Assembly: GCF_001426545.1 (NCBI RefSeq)
Contig: NZ_LMEZ01000001.1
Span: 994,034 to 1,058,033, forward strand
Direction: 5' to 3'
Source of the DNA: Mycobacterium sp. Root135
GTDB lineage: Bacteria; Actinomycetota; Actinomycetes; Mycobacteriales; Mycobacteriaceae
Length of the DNA stretch: 64,000 nt
In this document: positions 62,832-64,000 of the stretch, one piece after another
Position numbering within the stretch: the first letter of the stretch is position 1
Layout: every line of letters begins with the position of its first letter
Position numbers and translations under genes: made by a program
Notes under the pieces: model-generated
Told to the model about the DNA's origin: nothing
Databases searched by the model: none
The model's input: the letters and a program-made list of their open reading frames with translations, nothing else

Positions 62832-63787
62832 GCTCGCTTACTCCTGATCCGCTCCTGCATCTTCTCCGCGTGGGCCCGCATGTCCGGGGTGACCTCGAAG
62901 TGACCGCCGAAGTCGTTGAGATAGCCGGGCGGGTACTTCGGGTCGGGCAGGATTTGGCGCATCCACCGATACGGCTTGCGGCGGCGCCACTCCCGCGGGT
63001 AACCGACCGACACCTCCTCGAATCGCACGCCGTCGTACCACGTGGTGCGCGGGATGTGCAGATGCCCGTAGACCGAGCACAGCGCGTTGTATCGCGTGTG
63101 CCAATCCTTGGTGGCCGTGGTGCCGCACCACAGCGCGAACTCCGGGTAGTACATGGCCTCGCAGGGCTCGCGCACCAGCGGGAAGTGGTTGACCAGAATC
63201 GACGGCGTCAACCAGTCGAGGTCCTCGAGCTTCTCGCGTGTCAGCTTGACCCGCTCGCGGCACCACGCGTCGCGGGTGGCGTACGGCTCGGCGGACAGCA
63301 GGAACTCGTCGGTGCCGACCACGTTGCGCTCGCGGGCGATCGCCAGCCCCTCGGCCTTCGTCGCCGTGCCCTCCGGCAGGAACGAGTAGTCGTAGAGCAG
63401 GAACATCGGGACGATCGTCGCCGGGCCGCCCTCGTCGTTCCACACCGGGAAGGGGTGCTCGGGGGTGACGATGCCCATCTCGTCGCACATGTTGACCAGG
63501 TAGTCGTAGCGCGCCTTGCCGAAGATCTGCATCGGGTCCTTGGCGGTGGTCCACAGCTCGTGGTTGCCCGGCACCCAGATGACCTTGGCGAACCGTTTTC
63601 GCAGCAGATCCAACGACCACCGAATCTCGTCGGTCCGTTCGGCGACGTCCCCCGCGACGATCAACCAGTCGTCCGGGGACGACGGATGAAGCGACTCGGT
63701 GACGGGTTTGTTGCCGGTATGGCCGATGTGGAGATCGCTGATCGCCCAGAGCGTGGGATGGCGACGGTCCTGTGACAGCGGAGACAC
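62828..63787 (-). CDS. pptH: Phosphopantetheinyl hydrolase PptH
   Basis: Calcineurin-like metallophosphoesterase, 319 residues, homolog type of Rv2795c, which removes phosphopantetheine from carrier proteins and so opposes PptT. Metal motifs ISDLHIGH, GDVAERTDE, GNHELW, NHFP and GHLH. GTG 63787 chosen by family length; an in-frame start further upstream (63832) would add 15 residues. Four-base overlap with pptT. Confidence 0.93.
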   Translation of the reverse strand: MSPLSQDRRHPTLWAISDLHIGHTGNKPVTESLHPSSPDDWLIVAGDVAERTDEIRWSLDLLRKRFAKVIWVPGNHELWTTAKDPMQIFGKARYDYLVNMCDEMGIVTPEHPFPVWNDEGGPATIVPMFLLYDYSFLPEGTATKAEGLAIARERNVVGTDEFLLSAEPYATRDAWCRERVKLTREKLEDLDWLTPSILVNHFPLVREPCEAMYYPEFALWCGTTATKDWHTRYNALCSVYGHLHIPRTTWYDGVRFEEVSVGYPREWRRRKPYRWMRQILPDPKYPPGYLNDFGGHFEVTPDMRAHAEKMQERIRSKRA

Positions 63788-63834
63788 AACGGACCAGCCT
63801 ACGTGCGCCACGGCGGGGTGCTCGCCCGGCAACT

Positions 63835-63846
63835 AGAACATGTTCT
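63835..63846. promoter_or_regulatory. KstR-like palindrome AGAACATGTTCT
   Basis: TAGAACATGTTCTG fits the KstR pattern TnnAACnnGTTnnA except at its final base. It lies 48 bases before the pptH start and 45 bases before the divergent gene at 63892. Confidence 0.45.
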
Positions 63847-63878
63847 GATTTCCGGCCCTGGCGACCGTCGGGAACTTG

Positions 63879-63884
63879 TACACT
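63879..63884 (+). promoter_or_regulatory. -10 box for leaderless start of the last gene
   Basis: TACACT (TANNNT) seven bases before ATG 63892. Confidence 0.5.
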
Positions 63885-63891
63885 CCCGGCA

Positions 63892-64000
63892 ATGGACAAC
63901 GAGCGCACGAGTGACCCGAAGGTGGGTGGCGTGGTCGGAAAGATGCGCCTGTTTTCGGCATTGTGCGCCCTGCTGGCGGCCGTCATCGTGGTGTGGCAGG
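63892..64000 (+). CDS. Membrane or secreted protein, N-terminus only
   Basis: The first 36 codons of a gene that leaves the window. A charged head (DNERTSDPKVGGVVGKMR) precedes a hydrophobic helix LFSALCALLAAVIVVWQ, a signal anchor or signal peptide. Product not identifiable. Divergent from pptH with a shared KstR-like box. Confidence 0.6.
   Translation, partial: MDNERTSDPKVGGVVGKMRLFSALCALLAAVIVVWQ

Overview
The window is a high-GC actinobacterial chromosome segment, almost certainly from a non-tuberculous, probably rapidly growing Mycobacterium/Mycolicibacterium. Gene order follows the M. tuberculosis Rv2724c-Rv2795c backbone closely: fadE20, hflX, dapF, miaA, miaB, recX-recA, the clgR-pspA-pspM envelope-stress operon, pgsA3, argA, ftsK, RNase J-dapA, dfrA-thyA, dapB, ald, pepR-gpsI-lppU-rpsO-ribF-sirR, truB-pptT-pptH. 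Many start sites are GTG, four-base ATGA/GTGA overlaps are frequent, and several promoters look leaderless, all typical of mycobacteria.

Layout. 1-5 kb: a secreted LGFP-repeat protein (cut by the window edge), an acyl-CoA dehydrogenase and a molybdopterin oxidoreductase. 5-10.6 kb: a DEAD-box helicase and the LigB-like/miaA/dapF/hflX run. 10.8-14.3 kb: a DUF349 protein, a membrane protein and miaB. 14.4-17.7 kb: a complete glutamate/glutamine ABC importer. 17.7-21.2 kb: an XRE regulator/SDR pair and recX-recA with two DNA-damage promoter elements. 21.2-30.5 kb: a glycosyltransferase, an epoxide-hydrolase-like protein, the Psp operon with a SigE-type promoter, pgsA3, argA and ftsK. 30.7-43.1 kb: a SulP-carbonic anhydrase fusion, ABM and SDR oxidoreductases, RNase J-dapA, an accessory block (GntR regulator, peptidase, APC permease, deaminase, YcaQ-like protein) and the thyA-dfrA operon. 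44.2-57 kb: dienelactone hydrolase, CitE-like lyase, dapB, ald with its Lrp regulator, a class A beta-lactamase, pepR, gpsI, lppU and rpsO. 57-64 kb: ribF, mntR/sirR, a rhodopsin/retinal island, truB and the opposing enzymes PptT and PptH.

Two things stand out. First, a divergent pair between mntR and truB encodes a microbial rhodopsin and a Brp/Blh-type beta-carotene cleavage enzyme, that is, light-driven proton pump plus retinal supply. The rhodopsin has the D-T-E proton-pump signature and the retinal lysine. It also has a glycine at the position that opens the carotenoid-antenna window in xanthorhodopsin. Second, two collinear 279-residue proteins with a DUF559/PD-(D/E)xK-like C-terminus sit exactly between pairs of genes that are adjacent in M. 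tuberculosis (argA/ftsK and thyA/Rv2765). Each is bracketed by a directly repeated copy of its own long palindrome, and the distal copy contains the gene's stop codon. This looks like an unrecognised class of small mobile unit.

All calls are from reading the sequence and from family knowledge; no database search was run.
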